NCBI GenBank assembly: GCA_013817375.1
Contig: JACDCV010000005.1
Span: forward strand, 1-41,610
Source of the DNA: Sphingomonas sp.
GTDB lineage: Bacteria; Pseudomonadota; Alphaproteobacteria; Sphingomonadales; Sphingomonadaceae
Reading direction: 5' to 3'
Length of the DNA: 41,610 nucleotides
Shown here: piece after piece, positions 15,656-23,619 of the stretch
Layout of the letters: each line of letters begins with the position of its first letter
How positions within the stretch are numbered: the stretch's first letter is position 1
The notes under the pieces: generated by a model
The model's input: only the letters and a program-made list of their open reading frames with translations
Databases searched by the model: none
Told to the model about the DNA's origin: nothing
Translations under genes and position numbers: made by a program

Positions 15656-17683
15656 CTACATGGTCCTCGCTTGCGCGTTCGCGACCTTGCCGCCGATCGA
15701 CCGGCTCAGCTGCTTGTCATAGGCGCCGATGCCTTGCCGGGTGACCTGCGCGGCCTTGCGCTCCGAAACGCTCTCGACGAAAGGCATGAGATTGCCGTTG
15801 TTGTCGGCCGAGACGCCGACCGTGACGTGCATGCCCCGAGAACTACCCGAGCCCCCGCCCCTCGGAACAACGAGTTCGCCCCGCTGGAGGATTGCCGGAA
15901 CTTCGCCTGCCTGAAGTCCAGCCACGCCGCCCTTATGATAGCGGCGCGCGCCGGCAAAGACACCTGGCGAGACCGAGCGGCCGTGGCCGTAGCCGTCTTT
16001 TCCGGCGACACCGCCCTTGTGCAGGATTCCGGGGATGATCTTGCCACCGAGGAGGCCGCCGCCCAGGCCGCCCAGCCCACCACCACTGAACAAACCGTCC
16101 AGCGCCATGTCCAGCAATTTGCTCGCTACCTTGTCGAGCGCCCCAGCGAGGGCTTCAGAAGCAGATTTCCCCTCGCGGAGATCGGAGATGAAACCGCCCA
16201 TGACATCCTTGCCGAGATCGGCGAACTCCTGTGCCGATTCGCGCGCGCGGTCCTGCGTCTCCAGAAGCCTCTGCGCCTCGACCGAGGCCGTGGCATAGCC
16301 TTCGGCCAGCGTGTCGATCTGCGTCCGCAGCGCTGGCGTGATCGCAATGCCGGCTTGCTGCGCAGCGTTGAGCAGTTCCTGCACTGAGCGGGCTTTGTCG
16401 AGGGTGTAGCCGTAATCCTCGACAAGCGGATTGACGCCAGCCTGCGCCGCGGTCTCAGCGATCAGGGCAGCCGTGCGCTCCTTGATCTGCGCCGTCTCGC
16501 GGGCGAACTCGTTTTCGCGCTTCGAGCCGCCGCCACCGCCGCCCGAACCTCGCCCAACAGGCGCAGCGTAATCGGAAAGGGAAACCGGCTTGATGACCGA
16601 ATTGGGCTTTGTGGCTGTAATCTGGGTTGGAGTTCGAAAGGCGCCATCGAACCTGGCCTGGATTGCATCCTGGCTGATTTTTTCGCCGCGTGAGCCTTTC
16701 AGGTATTTGCCGATCGCATCGGCGCCGACGGCCCGGCCTGCCTGTCCCGCAAGTTCCTGGATCTTCGAGATCACCCCGACGAGCGATTCCCCGAATTCCA
16801 GAGCACCATTTATCAGCGGCGAGAAATCAGTGTTTGCGATCCAGTCGCCAAGGACCTGCAACGCCTCGGACATGCGCTCGGTCGCGCCCGAGCTGGAATT
16901 GAGTTCGCCGGCCGTGTCGATGAGGATGTTCTGGAGGCGCACGAAGGATTGGCTGACAGTCAGCGAGGAACCGGCGACCTTGTCTTCCAGCATGGAAGCG
17001 CCGGCCTCAAACGCCCGGAAAAACACTTCGGACGATATCTTGCCGTCGATCACCAATTGCCGCAGTTTTGCGACCGAGCCTCCGGCTTCCTCCAGACCAG
17101 CCGCCGCCGCCTGCGCCACTGGCAGCGCGCCCTCCAGGATTGAGTTGAATTCTTCGGCCCGAACCGTGCCGGAGCCGAGCGCCTGACCAAGCTGAAGAAG
17201 CGCGCCGGATGCCGACTGCGCATCCGTGCCAGCCACCCTGAGCGCCAGGGCGACGTTGTCGGTGAAGCCAAGCAGTTCCTCGGTCGAAACGCCGAGTTCC
17301 TTCTGCACGATCGCCGCGCGGCCGTAGAGCGTGACCAGGCTCTCCAGCGGTGCAGCATTGCGTTGCGCGCTGGCAAACAGACGGTCATAAACCTTCGAAA
17401 GCTCGGACCCCGACAGGCCGGCCACTTTCAGCGCATTGTCAATCCGCGTCGCCGCGTCGACCAATTGCTGCGCGCCGCGAAGCGAAGCAGCGCCTGCGAA
17501 GGCGGCCAGAAGGCCCCGACCGCTGCCGCCCATCGTCGCCAGCCGCGATTCCAGTTGCTTGCCGCGCCGCTCGATCTTGGTAAAAGTCGAATTCGTGTTG
17601 CCGAGCGCCTTGTTGAGCGCACGGTCATACTTGTTGAAATTCGCTTCGAGAGTGGCGATCAGCCGCTCAACTTCGATGGCCAT
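15656..17683 (-). CDS. Tail tape measure protein
   Basis: ATG 17683 (MAIEVERLIATLEANFNKYDRAL) gives 675 residues; the tracked start at 17746 would run over the divergent plus-strand gene. The N-terminal 250 residues match the tape-measure N-terminal type (SLVTLYGRAAIVQKELGVSTEEL, AEEFNSILEGALPVAQ). Hydrophobic and helical regions follow, then a Gly-rich stretch (GRGSGGGGGGSKR), coiled coils and a C-terminal Gly/His repeat-like end (HKGGVAGKDGYGHG, YHKGGVAGLQAGE). It sets tail length and is threaded through the tube during infection. It has about the usual size for a tail near 100 nm. Confidence 0.93.
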   Translation of the reverse strand: MAIEVERLIATLEANFNKYDRALNKALGNTNSTFTKIERRGKQLESRLATMGGSGRGLLAAFAGAASLRGAQQLVDAATRIDNALKVAGLSGSELSKVYDRLFASAQRNAAPLESLVTLYGRAAIVQKELGVSTEELLGFTDNVALALRVAGTDAQSASGALLQLGQALGSGTVRAEEFNSILEGALPVAQAAAAGLEEAGGSVAKLRQLVIDGKISSEVFFRAFEAGASMLEDKVAGSSLTVSQSFVRLQNILIDTAGELNSSSGATERMSEALQVLGDWIANTDFSPLINGALEFGESLVGVISKIQELAGQAGRAVGADAIGKYLKGSRGEKISQDAIQARFDGAFRTPTQITATKPNSVIKPVSLSDYAAPVGRGSGGGGGGSKRENEFARETAQIKERTAALIAETAAQAGVNPLVEDYGYTLDKARSVQELLNAAQQAGIAITPALRTQIDTLAEGYATASVEAQRLLETQDRARESAQEFADLGKDVMGGFISDLREGKSASEALAGALDKVASKLLDMALDGLFSGGGLGGLGGGLLGGKIIPGILHKGGVAGKDGYGHGRSVSPGVFAGARRYHKGGVAGLQAGEVPAILQRGELVVPRGGGSGSSRGMHVTVGVSADNNGNLMPFVESVSERKAAQVTRQGIGAYDKQLSRSIGGKVANAQARTM

Positions 17684-17699
17684 GGGAGGTTCTCTCGCG

Positions 17700-17912
17700 A
17701 TGGGAATTGAAAAGACGCGCCGATTTTGCCCCGAGGACAATCGCATGGTGCTGGCGGAACGGCAGACGCCGAACCACTTGCTTCACCTGGTGCTGTCGGT
17801 CCTGACGCTGGGGCTTTGGCTTATCGTCTGGCTTGCGCAGGCCATCTATCCCCGGCCATATCTATGCCCGATGTGCGGCGGGAAGACTAAGCGGCGCGGC
17901 CTTTTCGACTAA
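17700..17912 (+). CDS. Zinc-ribbon membrane protein encoded against the tail operon (moron)
   Basis: ATG 17700 with a GGGAGG site nine bases upstream gives 70 residues. An N-terminal Cys segment (RRFCPEDNRMVLAERQTPNHLL) is followed by a transmembrane helix (LHLVLSVLTLGLWLIVWLAQAI) and a C-terminal YLCPMCGGKTKRRG. The layout C...TPNHLLHL...LWLIVW...CPMCG is a recognisable family of small membrane zinc-ribbon proteins found in bacteria and phages, with unknown function. It starts 17 bases from the divergent tape-measure start and its stop overlaps that of the tail chaperone on the other strand. It is likely expressed in the prophage from its own promoter. Confidence 0.8.
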   Translation: MGIEKTRRFCPEDNRMVLAERQTPNHLLHLVLSVLTLGLWLIVWLAQAIYPRPYLCPMCGGKTKRRGLFD

Positions 17913-18058
17913 GCCGCGCCCCTGACCCTCATTACCGCCAGATCGAATTCGTCTTCGCTCGGCGGCGGTGCCTTGCCATCGCCATGCGCCTTGTTCCACT
18001 GCCGGCAGATCGACCCCCACTGCCCGAGCGAAAGATCGCCGACATTCTGCACGTTCAT
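17909..18058 (-). CDS. Short tail assembly protein (rcc01693-like), 49 aa
   Basis: Found by reading the minus strand; it is not in the track. ATG 18058 overlaps the upstream TGA (TGATG) and the frame runs 49 codons to TAG. The peptide MNVQNVGDLSLGQWGSICR and the later HGDGKAPPPSEDEFDLAV fit the small proteins that follow the tail chaperone in alphaproteobacterial phages and gene transfer agents, where a Trp-containing helix precedes an acidic helix. It probably works as the second tail-chaperone component, made by reinitiation instead of a frameshift. Confidence 0.7.
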   Translation of the reverse strand: MNVQNVGDLSLGQWGSICRQWNKAHGDGKAPPPSEDEFDLAVMRVRGAA

Positions 18059-18462
18059 CAGGGTTGCGCTTCCATAGAGTGCGGCGAAGTCGATGCGCTC
18101 GTCTCCGCCGCGTCCGCTTCCCCCGATGGCTGCTCCAGTTCGCCCGAGTGAACCCGCATCAGGCCCGCGAGCGCAATTGCGTAGGCCGTGTCGCGGTTTT
18201 CATCCAGCGGGCGCTCGTCGACATACTTTCGCACCTTGGCCAGAGCGTCGACCGGCTTCATGCCGCCGCCGATCAGCCCAAGCCGGATTACCTCGATGAT
18301 GTCGGTCGAGCGGGCATGCCGCACTTCGGGTGCAAGCCGCGTCGCGATCTGGAAAAGGCTGAGATCACGCTTCCGCTCCAACTCCTCGACCTCCGAAAGC
18401 CCGAGGCGGAAGGTGAAATCGCCATCCGCCCAGGCCAGTTCGACGGCCGCGTGCCTGTTCAT
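18058..18462 (-). CDS. Tail assembly chaperone, GTA-gp10 family (Phage_TAC_11-like)
   Basis: ATG 18462 (MNRHAAVELAW) is chosen over 18582 because it overlaps the major tail protein stop. The protein has 134 residues, with a beta segment GDFTFRLGLSEVEELE followed by helices IIEVIRLGLIGGG and KVRKYVDERPL, which matches the GTA gp10/TAC_11 family. It probably coats the tape measure during tail assembly. Its C-terminal tail is polar and low-complexity. The next gene begins at its stop codon. Confidence 0.85.
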   Translation of the reverse strand: MNRHAAVELAWADGDFTFRLGLSEVEELERKRDLSLFQIATRLAPEVRHARSTDIIEVIRLGLIGGGMKPVDALAKVRKYVDERPLDENRDTAYAIALAGLMRVHSGELEQPSGEADAAETSASTSPHSMEAQP

Positions 18463-18917
18463 TACGCGGCGGCCGGAACCCAAGTCACGACGCCGCTGGA
18501 AATCAGCGTGACGGAGACGGTCGCTTTCTCGTTGCGGTTGCCGGTAATTTCGAAGCCGGTCAGGTGGAACGCGCCGGCCCAATGTCCGCCGCCATTGGCG
18601 AGCGTGACGCTGTTGAGCAGCACGCGCACGTTCTTGGTGTCCTTGTCGATGAACCAGTCATGCCAGTCCGAAATCGAAGACGTGTGCAGCATGCCGCCGC
18701 CGGAGATCGACGCCGAAAGCCCGTCCTTCGTCGTTTCCTTCCATGCGGGATCGTCGGGATTGGTGCAGTCCGGAACGATGAACTCATTCGTGTCGGACTG
18801 GAAAGCAATGCCGCGTTCCGCGTTGATGAGACAGTCGGCGACGAACACTTCGGGAGAGGCCCCGTTGCCGATTTGGACGAGTATCTGCGTCCCGTTGATG
18901 GTTTTCACGAGTGCCAT
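18462..18917 (-). CDS. Major tail tube protein (Phage_tail_2/TP901-1-like)
   Basis: The protein has 151 residues. ATG 18917 is used. It has the features of siphophage tube subunits of the TP901-1 type: N-terminal MALVKTINGTQILVQIGNG, a central SASISGGGMLHTSSISDWHDWF, and a late FHLTGFEITGNRNEKATVSVTLISSG strand. It forms hexameric rings of the tail tube. Placement between DUF3168 and the tail chaperone is the standard order. Confidence 0.9.
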   Translation of the reverse strand: MALVKTINGTQILVQIGNGASPEVFVADCLINAERGIAFQSDTNEFIVPDCTNPDDPAWKETTKDGLSASISGGGMLHTSSISDWHDWFIDKDTKNVRVLLNSVTLANGGGHWAGAFHLTGFEITGNRNEKATVSVTLISSGVVTWVPAAA

Positions 18918-18938
18918 TGGAATCTCCTATCTGGCGGG

Positions 18939-19331
18939 TCAGGCTGGTTGCAGGACGTAGCGAAAGGTCAGCACGGCGTGCTCGGTTTTGCCGTCGGGGT
19001 CGCGAAAGGTGCGCGAGGTTTCGAGGGCCGCGATGATGACCGTGAAGCCCGAAACGGTGAGAAGTGCTTTCAGCCGACCGACGACCGCGGCGGCCAAGTC
19101 TTTCGCTTCGACCTTTGATCCCGTAACCGGACGGCTCCATAAGTGGATATCGGCGAAGACTTCCCAGCCGTCGTCGCAACTGTTGCCGTGGTCAATCACC
19201 TGGTCGTCGCCAATGGTGATGTAGGGGAAGACCGGGTCCGGAGGCACGCGGTCATAGACCCGCCCGCCGGCCAGCGCTGTCGCTGCCGTGAGCGCCGCAA
19301 AGATCGCCGTTTGAAGCTGACTGCCGATCAT
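18939..19331 (-). CDS. Tail completion / terminator protein (DUF3168)
   Basis: This 130-residue protein has the DUF3168 pattern: an N-terminal helix (MIGSQLQTAIFAALTA), RVYDRVPPDPVFPYITIGDD, the DGWEVFADIHLWSR strand, and a later FRDPDGKTEHAVLTFRY. DUF3168 proteins cap the tail tube and join it to the head. It overlaps the HK97 gp10-like gene by ATGA at its start. Confidence 0.88.
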   Translation of the reverse strand: MIGSQLQTAIFAALTAATALAGGRVYDRVPPDPVFPYITIGDDQVIDHGNSCDDGWEVFADIHLWSRPVTGSKVEAKDLAAAVVGRLKALLTVSGFTVIIAALETSRTFRDPDGKTEHAVLTFRYVLQPA

Positions 19332-19753
19332 CCGCCCGCCGCCACTCGTTTTGCCGCTTTATTCGTTGCCCGCGTGATGCGCGAGCGAGCGCGCTTCTTG
19401 CCAAATCGCCAGGAGGTATAAAAAAAAGGCTGCGCCGCCATCTTCGTGGTTCCAAATTCAACCCATCGGGCATGGAAAGCATCGCCGCCGCCGGCATAGA
19501 TCGTCGCCACGAGGCCAGCGTTGCCGGCCACGGTTCGCTTCGATGTAGCGAGCACGGAACTGCCTTTCGGCGGCGCGCCCCATGTCCAACCGATACTGTC
19601 GCGAAGGTCGCCGCGATCGACCGGAGCGAGGCGGCGCATCAGATCAACGATTTCTTCGGCGCTCTTTTCGATGGCGATCCGAATTTCGTCTTTCGCGGCC
19701 TTCGGCATTTTCGCCAGCTTGCGCTTGAACCGCGCCAGGCCGAGGATTTTCAC
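19328..19753 (-). CDS. HK97 gp10-like head-tail protein
   Basis: GTG 19753 is chosen because it forms a GTGA overlap with the head-closure gene; the tracked start at 19786 lies inside that gene. The 141-residue product begins VKILGLARFKRKLAKMPK and carries AAKDEIRIAIEKSAEEIVDLMRRLAPVD...LRDSIGW and FHARWVEFGTTKMAAQPFF, the HK97 gp10 family pattern. These proteins help form the neck and tail terminator. The C-terminus is very basic. Confidence 0.88.
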   Translation of the reverse strand: MKILGLARFKRKLAKMPKAAKDEIRIAIEKSAEEIVDLMRRLAPVDRGDLRDSIGWTWGAPPKGSSVLATSKRTVAGNAGLVATIYAGGGDAFHARWVEFGTTKMAAQPFFYTSWRFGKKRARSRITRATNKAAKRVAAGG

Positions 19754-20103
19754 GCCACACCTTTTTCGCAGAGAAAATCCAGCCACATGCGATCGTCGCT
19801 CGGCGTGACATCGCGAATGTTGAAAACGTCGCTCGACCGTTTGTCGCTGATGCGCCAGTCGGTCGTTACCAGCCGCGTGTCGGTCGATGACCTGACCCGG
19901 ATCACCTGCGTGTGCTTGCCAGCGAGCCGCGCCGCCATCACGCTCTCGCCGCCGCGCAAATGGATGAACTGCGCGCGCACAACGAACTGCTCCGAAAACG
20001 AGGTGATCGATCCGCCAGCGCCGTCCGAGGCAGAGCCGTGCTTGTCGAACCCGACCTTGTGCTTAAGGTCACCCGCGCCGGTTTTCGTCGCCATCGGGCG
20101 CAT
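19750..20103 (-). CDS. Phage head closure protein (head-tail adaptor, SPP1 gp16-like)
   Basis: The product is 117 residues from ATG 20103, or ATG 20094. It resembles the Phage_H_T_join family, with an N-terminal loop (GAGDLKHKVGFDK), a strand pair and VMAARLAGKHTQVIRVRSS in the middle, RISDKRSSDVFNIRDV, and an end WLDFLCEKGV. It closes the connector after DNA packaging. Its start overlaps the small upstream gene by 35 bases. Confidence 0.85.
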   Translation of the reverse strand: MRPMATKTGAGDLKHKVGFDKHGSASDGAGGSITSFSEQFVVRAQFIHLRGGESVMAARLAGKHTQVIRVRSSTDTRLVTTDWRISDKRSSDVFNIRDVTPSDDRMWLDFLCEKGVA

Positions 20104-20263
20104 CCTTTTTCGTAGTTTCAGGAACTCCCGCGCCGGCCGCTTTGGCCTTCGCAGCGCACTCTTGCGTCACGTTGGCTCGCGAACCGGACTTGTAGGCGAC
20201 GGTCACCCGGCCTTTTTCGGCATCGGGCGAAAAGTCGAAATCTCGCGTGAACCGAATCCACAT
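20069..20263 (-). CDS. Small basic structural-module protein
   Basis: This ORF encodes 64 residues beginning MWIRFTRDFDFSPDAEKGRV. The N-terminal half is beta-like (VTVAYKSGSRANVTQEC) and the tail is Lys/Ala-rich. Proteins beginning with a similar xxxxFTRDFDF...VTVAYK pattern are common between connector and decoration genes of rhizobial prophages, with unknown role. It overlaps the head-closure gene by 35 bases and lies 2 bases from the upstream gene. Confidence 0.7.
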   Translation of the reverse strand: MWIRFTRDFDFSPDAEKGRVTVAYKSGSRANVTQECAAKAKAAGAGVPETTKKDAPDGDENRRG

Positions 20264-20265
20264 GG

Positions 20266-20676
20266 CTACAGCGCCACGCCCGGATATTGAATGTTGATCG
20301 CCAGCACCGAGGCGCTTTTGGCGAGCCCGAGTTGGCAGATATATTCGCCGGTCCCGACATCTGCGAGCGGGCAGATGCCGCCGGGCGTGTCGGACAGGAA
20401 GTAGGCGGCGCCGGCCACCAGCGTGCCGCCGATCGTGATGTCGCCGGAGCGCTGCACGACGAGCGGCTGATTGAGCGATGCGCCATTGAGCGCGATGCCT
20501 TCAGCCCGCCGAGCCTCGGCCGTGCCCGAGTTGCTGTCGGCCTTCATGTACTTTTTCGTCGTGGGGCTTTTGTAGACCGGTTGCCCAGCGGTGATGGTCT
20601 CGCCCGCCGTGCCGGACGTGTTGGACGCGTCGGAAGCGGCAATGACGCTCGCGGCGGTAATGACGATATCAACCAT
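20266..20676 (-). CDS. Probable capsid decoration or head accessory protein
   Basis: The protein has 136 residues, is rich in Ala, Gly, Ser and Thr, and is probably all beta (VDIVITAASVIAASDASN; GQPVYKSPTTKKYMKAD; DITIGGTLVAGAAYFLSDTPGGICPL). This composition and the double-beta-barrel-like pattern recall decoration or head-fiber proteins that sit on the capsid surface. The family was not identified, and the role comes from composition and the head-module position. Confidence 0.65.
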   Translation of the reverse strand: MVDIVITAASVIAASDASNTSGTAGETITAGQPVYKSPTTKKYMKADSNSGTAEARRAEGIALNGASLNQPLVVQRSGDITIGGTLVAGAAYFLSDTPGGICPLADVGTGEYICQLGLAKSASVLAINIQYPGVAL

Positions 20677-20691
20677 GGGAGTTCTCCTGGG

Positions 20692-21267
20692 TTAGATTGA
20701 AATTCTGCGATAGGGCGCAAGCAGCGCGGCCGCACCCATCGGGAGTTCGGCCAGCGATCCGACGCCAACAGCCTCGCGGTTTGCATACCAGTGGCCGACC
20801 ATCAGCAGGATTGCGACCTTGAGCGGCGCAGGAACATCGGCCGCCGCGCCATATCCCGCCACAAAGCGTATCCGCACCGCGTTCACCGCATCGTACGTCG
20901 AGGGCCACGCAACATCGATTGGCAAGACCCATCCGTCCGCGCTGACGATATCAGCGTCGTAGTCAGCCGGGGCGACAGTCTGCTCGATACCGTCCGCGTC
21001 GTCGTATTTGACGCTGACGATCGATTGAAGTGGCCCAATCGGTATCTTGACTTCGCTGGATGGGAATCGGTCCAGCGTCAGTTCCCATGTCTGCGTGATC
21101 AGGCAACGACCGAGAATCCCCGAATACCCATCGAGATAGCCTGTCGCCGCCTTGATGAAGGTCGAGATCAGGTCGTCATCGTCTGCGCTGGTCACTCCAA
21201 GATGTAGTTTGGCCTCGACGAGGCTCACCGGCTCGGATGCGGGCGGTGTTACTATCCTGAGCGCCAT
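20692..21267 (-). CDS. Head-tail connector, phiE125 gp8 / gp6-like
   Basis: This 191-residue protein matches the head-tail connector family that includes phiE125 gp8. It has an N-terminal EPVSLVEAKLHLGV, DDLISTFIKAATGYLDGY, then VKYDDADGIEQTVAPADYD and a late ADVPAPLKVAILLMVGHWYANREAV helix. It forms the ring below the portal. The 3' end of the repeat-protein gene overlaps its first 92 bases in another frame. Confidence 0.88.
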   Translation of the reverse strand: MALRIVTPPASEPVSLVEAKLHLGVTSADDDDLISTFIKAATGYLDGYSGILGRCLITQTWELTLDRFPSSEVKIPIGPLQSIVSVKYDDADGIEQTVAPADYDADIVSADGWVLPIDVAWPSTYDAVNAVRIRFVAGYGAAADVPAPLKVAILLMVGHWYANREAVGVGSLAELPMGAAALLAPYRRISI

Positions 21268-22438
21268 GGCGTGTCATGTCCTGTGTCTGCGGCGTGCGCT
21301 GTGGATCGGGAAGCAGGAAGCCGCCACGCGCTGACCGCTTTCGGCGTCTGGCAAAAGTGGCAGTGACCGTTTCGTCCGCTTCCGTGATGCTGGCTTGTGC
21401 GTAATTCGTGCCAGCGCTGAGGCCGTAGGCTTCCAGCCCGTCACCTTGCTCGGCAAGGTCCAGCCCGCCGACAATTCGAAGTCCTGCCGACGACGTGAAG
21501 CCTTCACCATCCTCATTGACCGTGGCCTGCCCGCCAATCGTCAGCCTGCTAATGCTGGTGACGATGTCCCCGGCTTCCGTGACTGACGCCGAACCCGAAA
21601 TTCTAACGACAGCAGCCGCTGAAAAAGTCTCACCAGCTTCGACAATTGACGCAGCACCCGACCCCTGAATGGCTTCAAGAGTTCCGGCCGCGCCGACCGT
21701 ATCGCCCGCTTCCGAAATACTGACCGCGCCGGCAATCGGGAGCGTCCCGGTTGCCGTAATTATTGTGTCGTTCGCTTCGGTGATCGAGGCCACCGCCCGA
21801 ATAACCATTGCGCCCGACGATGTGAGCGTATCCCCCGTTTCCGGGAGGCTCGCCGTGCCAGTGATCGCCAGTGTGGCGAGTGCGGCAAGAGTATCGCCTG
21901 CCTCTGTGATTGATGCTGTGGCTGCGAGAGCAGTCACCCCAGCCGATGAAACTGTGTCCCCTGACTCCGTCTTGGCCAGTGCGCCGGCAATGGTCATCGC
22001 ACCGGTCGCTGCCGATGCGTCACCTGCCTCCGTTATCGACGACTGCCCCGCAATCAGCAGGGTAGACGCCGATGAAACTGTGTCCCCGGCCTCGGTAATC
22101 GAAGATATGCCGACAATCGCCAGTTTTGCGGCGCTTGTGACTGTATCGCCCGCCTCGACTAGCGACGCCGTTCCGGCAATCGATGAACCGAGGGTTCCCG
22201 TCGCGGCAACAGTATCACCGGCTTCCGAAACCGCAGTCGTTCCGACTATTCCCAGGGCTGCCGTTGAGGCAACCGTATCGTTTGCCTCCGTTGTCGCGGC
22301 AGTCGCAGCGAGCGCCAGAACCGCCGTCGAAACGACTGTATCGTTGGCTTCCGTGATAGCAGAAGCGCCGGCAATTCCGGTCGCGCCGGCCGATAAGTCA
22401 GCTTCCGGCGCGCCGCCGAACCAGAAGAAACCGGCCAT
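21176..22438 (-). CDS. Tandem-repeat protein with about 16 copies of a 21-residue unit
   Basis: After about 24 non-repeat residues, this 420-residue protein is built from about 16 repeats of roughly 21 residues with consensus A-S-I-T-E-A-G-D-T-V-S-S-A-G-T-L-A-I-A-G-T. It ends with a basic tail (RRRKRSARGG) followed by a stretch that overlaps the connector gene in another frame and may be nonessential. The repeats are beta-strand plus turn in style and have no Cys. The location inside the head module suggests a virion surface fiber or decoration protein. Copies have diverged, so this is an old repeat, not an assembly artefact. Confidence 0.75.
   Translation of the reverse strand: MAGFFWFGGAPEADLSAGATGIAGASAITEANDTVVSTAVLALAATAATTEANDTVASTAALGIVGTTAVSEAGDTVAATGTLGSSIAGTASLVEAGDTVTSAAKLAIVGISSITEAGDTVSSASTLLIAGQSSITEAGDASAATGAMTIAGALAKTESGDTVSSAGVTALAATASITEAGDTLAALATLAITGTASLPETGDTLTSSGAMVIRAVASITEANDTIITATGTLPIAGAVSISEAGDTVGAAGTLEAIQGSGAASIVEAGETFSAAAVVRISGSASVTEAGDIVTSISRLTIGGQATVNEDGEGFTSSAGLRIVGGLDLAEQGDGLEAYGLSAGTNYAQASITEADETVTATFARRRKRSARGGFLLPDPQRTPQTQDMTRHGAQDSNTARIRAGEPRRGQTTSWSDQRRR
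21355..22380. repeat. Degenerate 63-bp tandem repeats inside the head-module gene
   Basis: The 21-residue protein repeats correspond to units of about 63 bp. The recurring minus-strand segment encodes TEAGDTV, seen on the plus strand as variations of ACTGTGTCCCC(G/A)GC(T/C)TC. Some units are 66-72 bp because of small insertions. Boundaries are approximate and judged by eye. Confidence 0.7.
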
Positions 22439-22439
22439 G

Positions 22440-22790
22440 TCAGGCTACTTTGCGGATCGAGGCGTCAAACGCGCGGTCGGTGCCGGCCAGCTTGTGGATG
22501 GTCATGTTCCAGCCGTTAAGCAGAATAAACGTCGGCGTCACAAAAACCTCCGTCTGGACGCCCTGTAGATTAAAGGTGGCAAAGGTCTTTCGGACACCTC
22601 CCGTCGCTTCCACCTTTTCAGACAATGTGATGCGGAACTCGTCGCCCTTCGCCATCACTCCGGCGTCGATCCAGAGTTGATAAACGCCCGAGATAGCCGT
22701 GTCCGCGACAGTAGTGGTGCCGGAAACAACGGAGATCGGCGCGGTGCCAACCGTCACGCCGTCAAGCTCGTAGGGTTCCGATATGGCCAT
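22440..22790 (-). CDS. Hypothetical head-module protein
   Basis: The ORF encodes 116 residues beginning MAISEPYELDGVTVGTAPISVVSG. The body is beta-rich, with GVYQLWIDAGVMAKGDEFRI, EKVEATGG and VTPTFILLNGWNMTIHKLAGTDRAF. Related-looking proteins occur next to structural repeat proteins in alphaproteobacterial phages. It lies one base from the next structural gene and is probably a virion component. No specific role is claimed. Confidence 0.68.
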   Translation of the reverse strand: MAISEPYELDGVTVGTAPISVVSGTTTVADTAISGVYQLWIDAGVMAKGDEFRITLSEKVEATGGVRKTFATFNLQGVQTEVFVTPTFILLNGWNMTIHKLAGTDRAFDASIRKVA

Positions 22791-22791
22791 C

Positions 22792-23619
22792 TTAGTTTAC
22801 CCCATAAATGAGAGCGTCATAGGTGGCATTGTTCAGGCCGCTGTTCGATGCGAGCAGGCTGATACGACTTCCCGCAGGAACGTCCTGGAAGATCGGAAAC
22901 GCCGGGAACGGGCCGTGGTGTTCTTCGGAGCCTGTCGTCGTGGCCGTCCATGTTCCGATACGATCCTCTACCGATGCCCCTATGCCGATGCCGATGTTGT
23001 AGCTAACAAAAGACATGGTTGCGTCGGTCGAAGTCTGAAACCCAGGCATGAAGGCGAAATAATCACTGACTGACGATGCCACCATCTGCGTTACCGATGC
23101 CGCGCCACCTGATTCCGTCGGCACTACAGCCTGCCCGCGCGCATTGTTGGCTTGTGTCCCGAGCGCCGTGACCTTTTGCCCGACACGCCATGGTGGTGGT
23201 GAGCCGCCGTAGAGAGTAATCTGAACGCGATACGCCATGCTCACTTTGGCGCTGGCGAGAATACCGGCAATCCGTTTCCCCTGCGGGATGTGTAGCGGGA
23301 AGAAATAGTTGATCGAGGAATACGTAGACGTACCGCCGCAGATGAGTGCCGGGATTAAAACATCATCGGTCGCGCCGCCAATCAGAATGTCCAGACATGT
23401 TTGAACCGCCGCAACCGCGCTCGGTGAGACGTCAGCGGTGATCATGATATGGATACCCCAACTATCCTGATCGTTGGCGGCGGCGCTGATGAACTCCGTC
23501 ACGGCACCGTCAAGCAATGTCGTCGCATTTGCCGTGATAGCGGTGCCGGGCGAAACAGTGCCAACTATGCCGCCATTCGTAATCTGCTTTACGCGGCCTT
23601 TTTGCGGAACCCAAAGCAT
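22792..23619 (-). CDS. Hypothetical virion protein, beta-rich
   Basis: The product has 275 residues beginning MLWVPQKGRVKQITNG. It is Gly/Ala/Thr-rich and probably beta-sandwich throughout (AVTEFISAAANDQDSWGIHIMI, YFFPLHIPQGKRIAGILA, AGSRISLLASNSGLN). It is a single-domain-looking structural protein between two small head-module proteins. The family was not recognised. A fiber, decoration or receptor-binding role is possible. Confidence 0.68.
   Translation of the reverse strand: MLWVPQKGRVKQITNGGIVGTVSPGTAITANATTLLDGAVTEFISAAANDQDSWGIHIMITADVSPSAVAAVQTCLDILIGGATDDVLIPALICGGTSTYSSINYFFPLHIPQGKRIAGILASAKVSMAYRVQITLYGGSPPPWRVGQKVTALGTQANNARGQAVVPTESGGAASVTQMVASSVSDYFAFMPGFQTSTDATMSFVSYNIGIGIGASVEDRIGTWTATTTGSEEHHGPFPAFPIFQDVPAGSRISLLASNSGLNNATYDALIYGVN

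Noticed and set aside
21669-22568. Plus-strand ORF of 299 aa with repeats
   Set aside because: Its repeats are the reverse reading of the minus-strand repeat protein.
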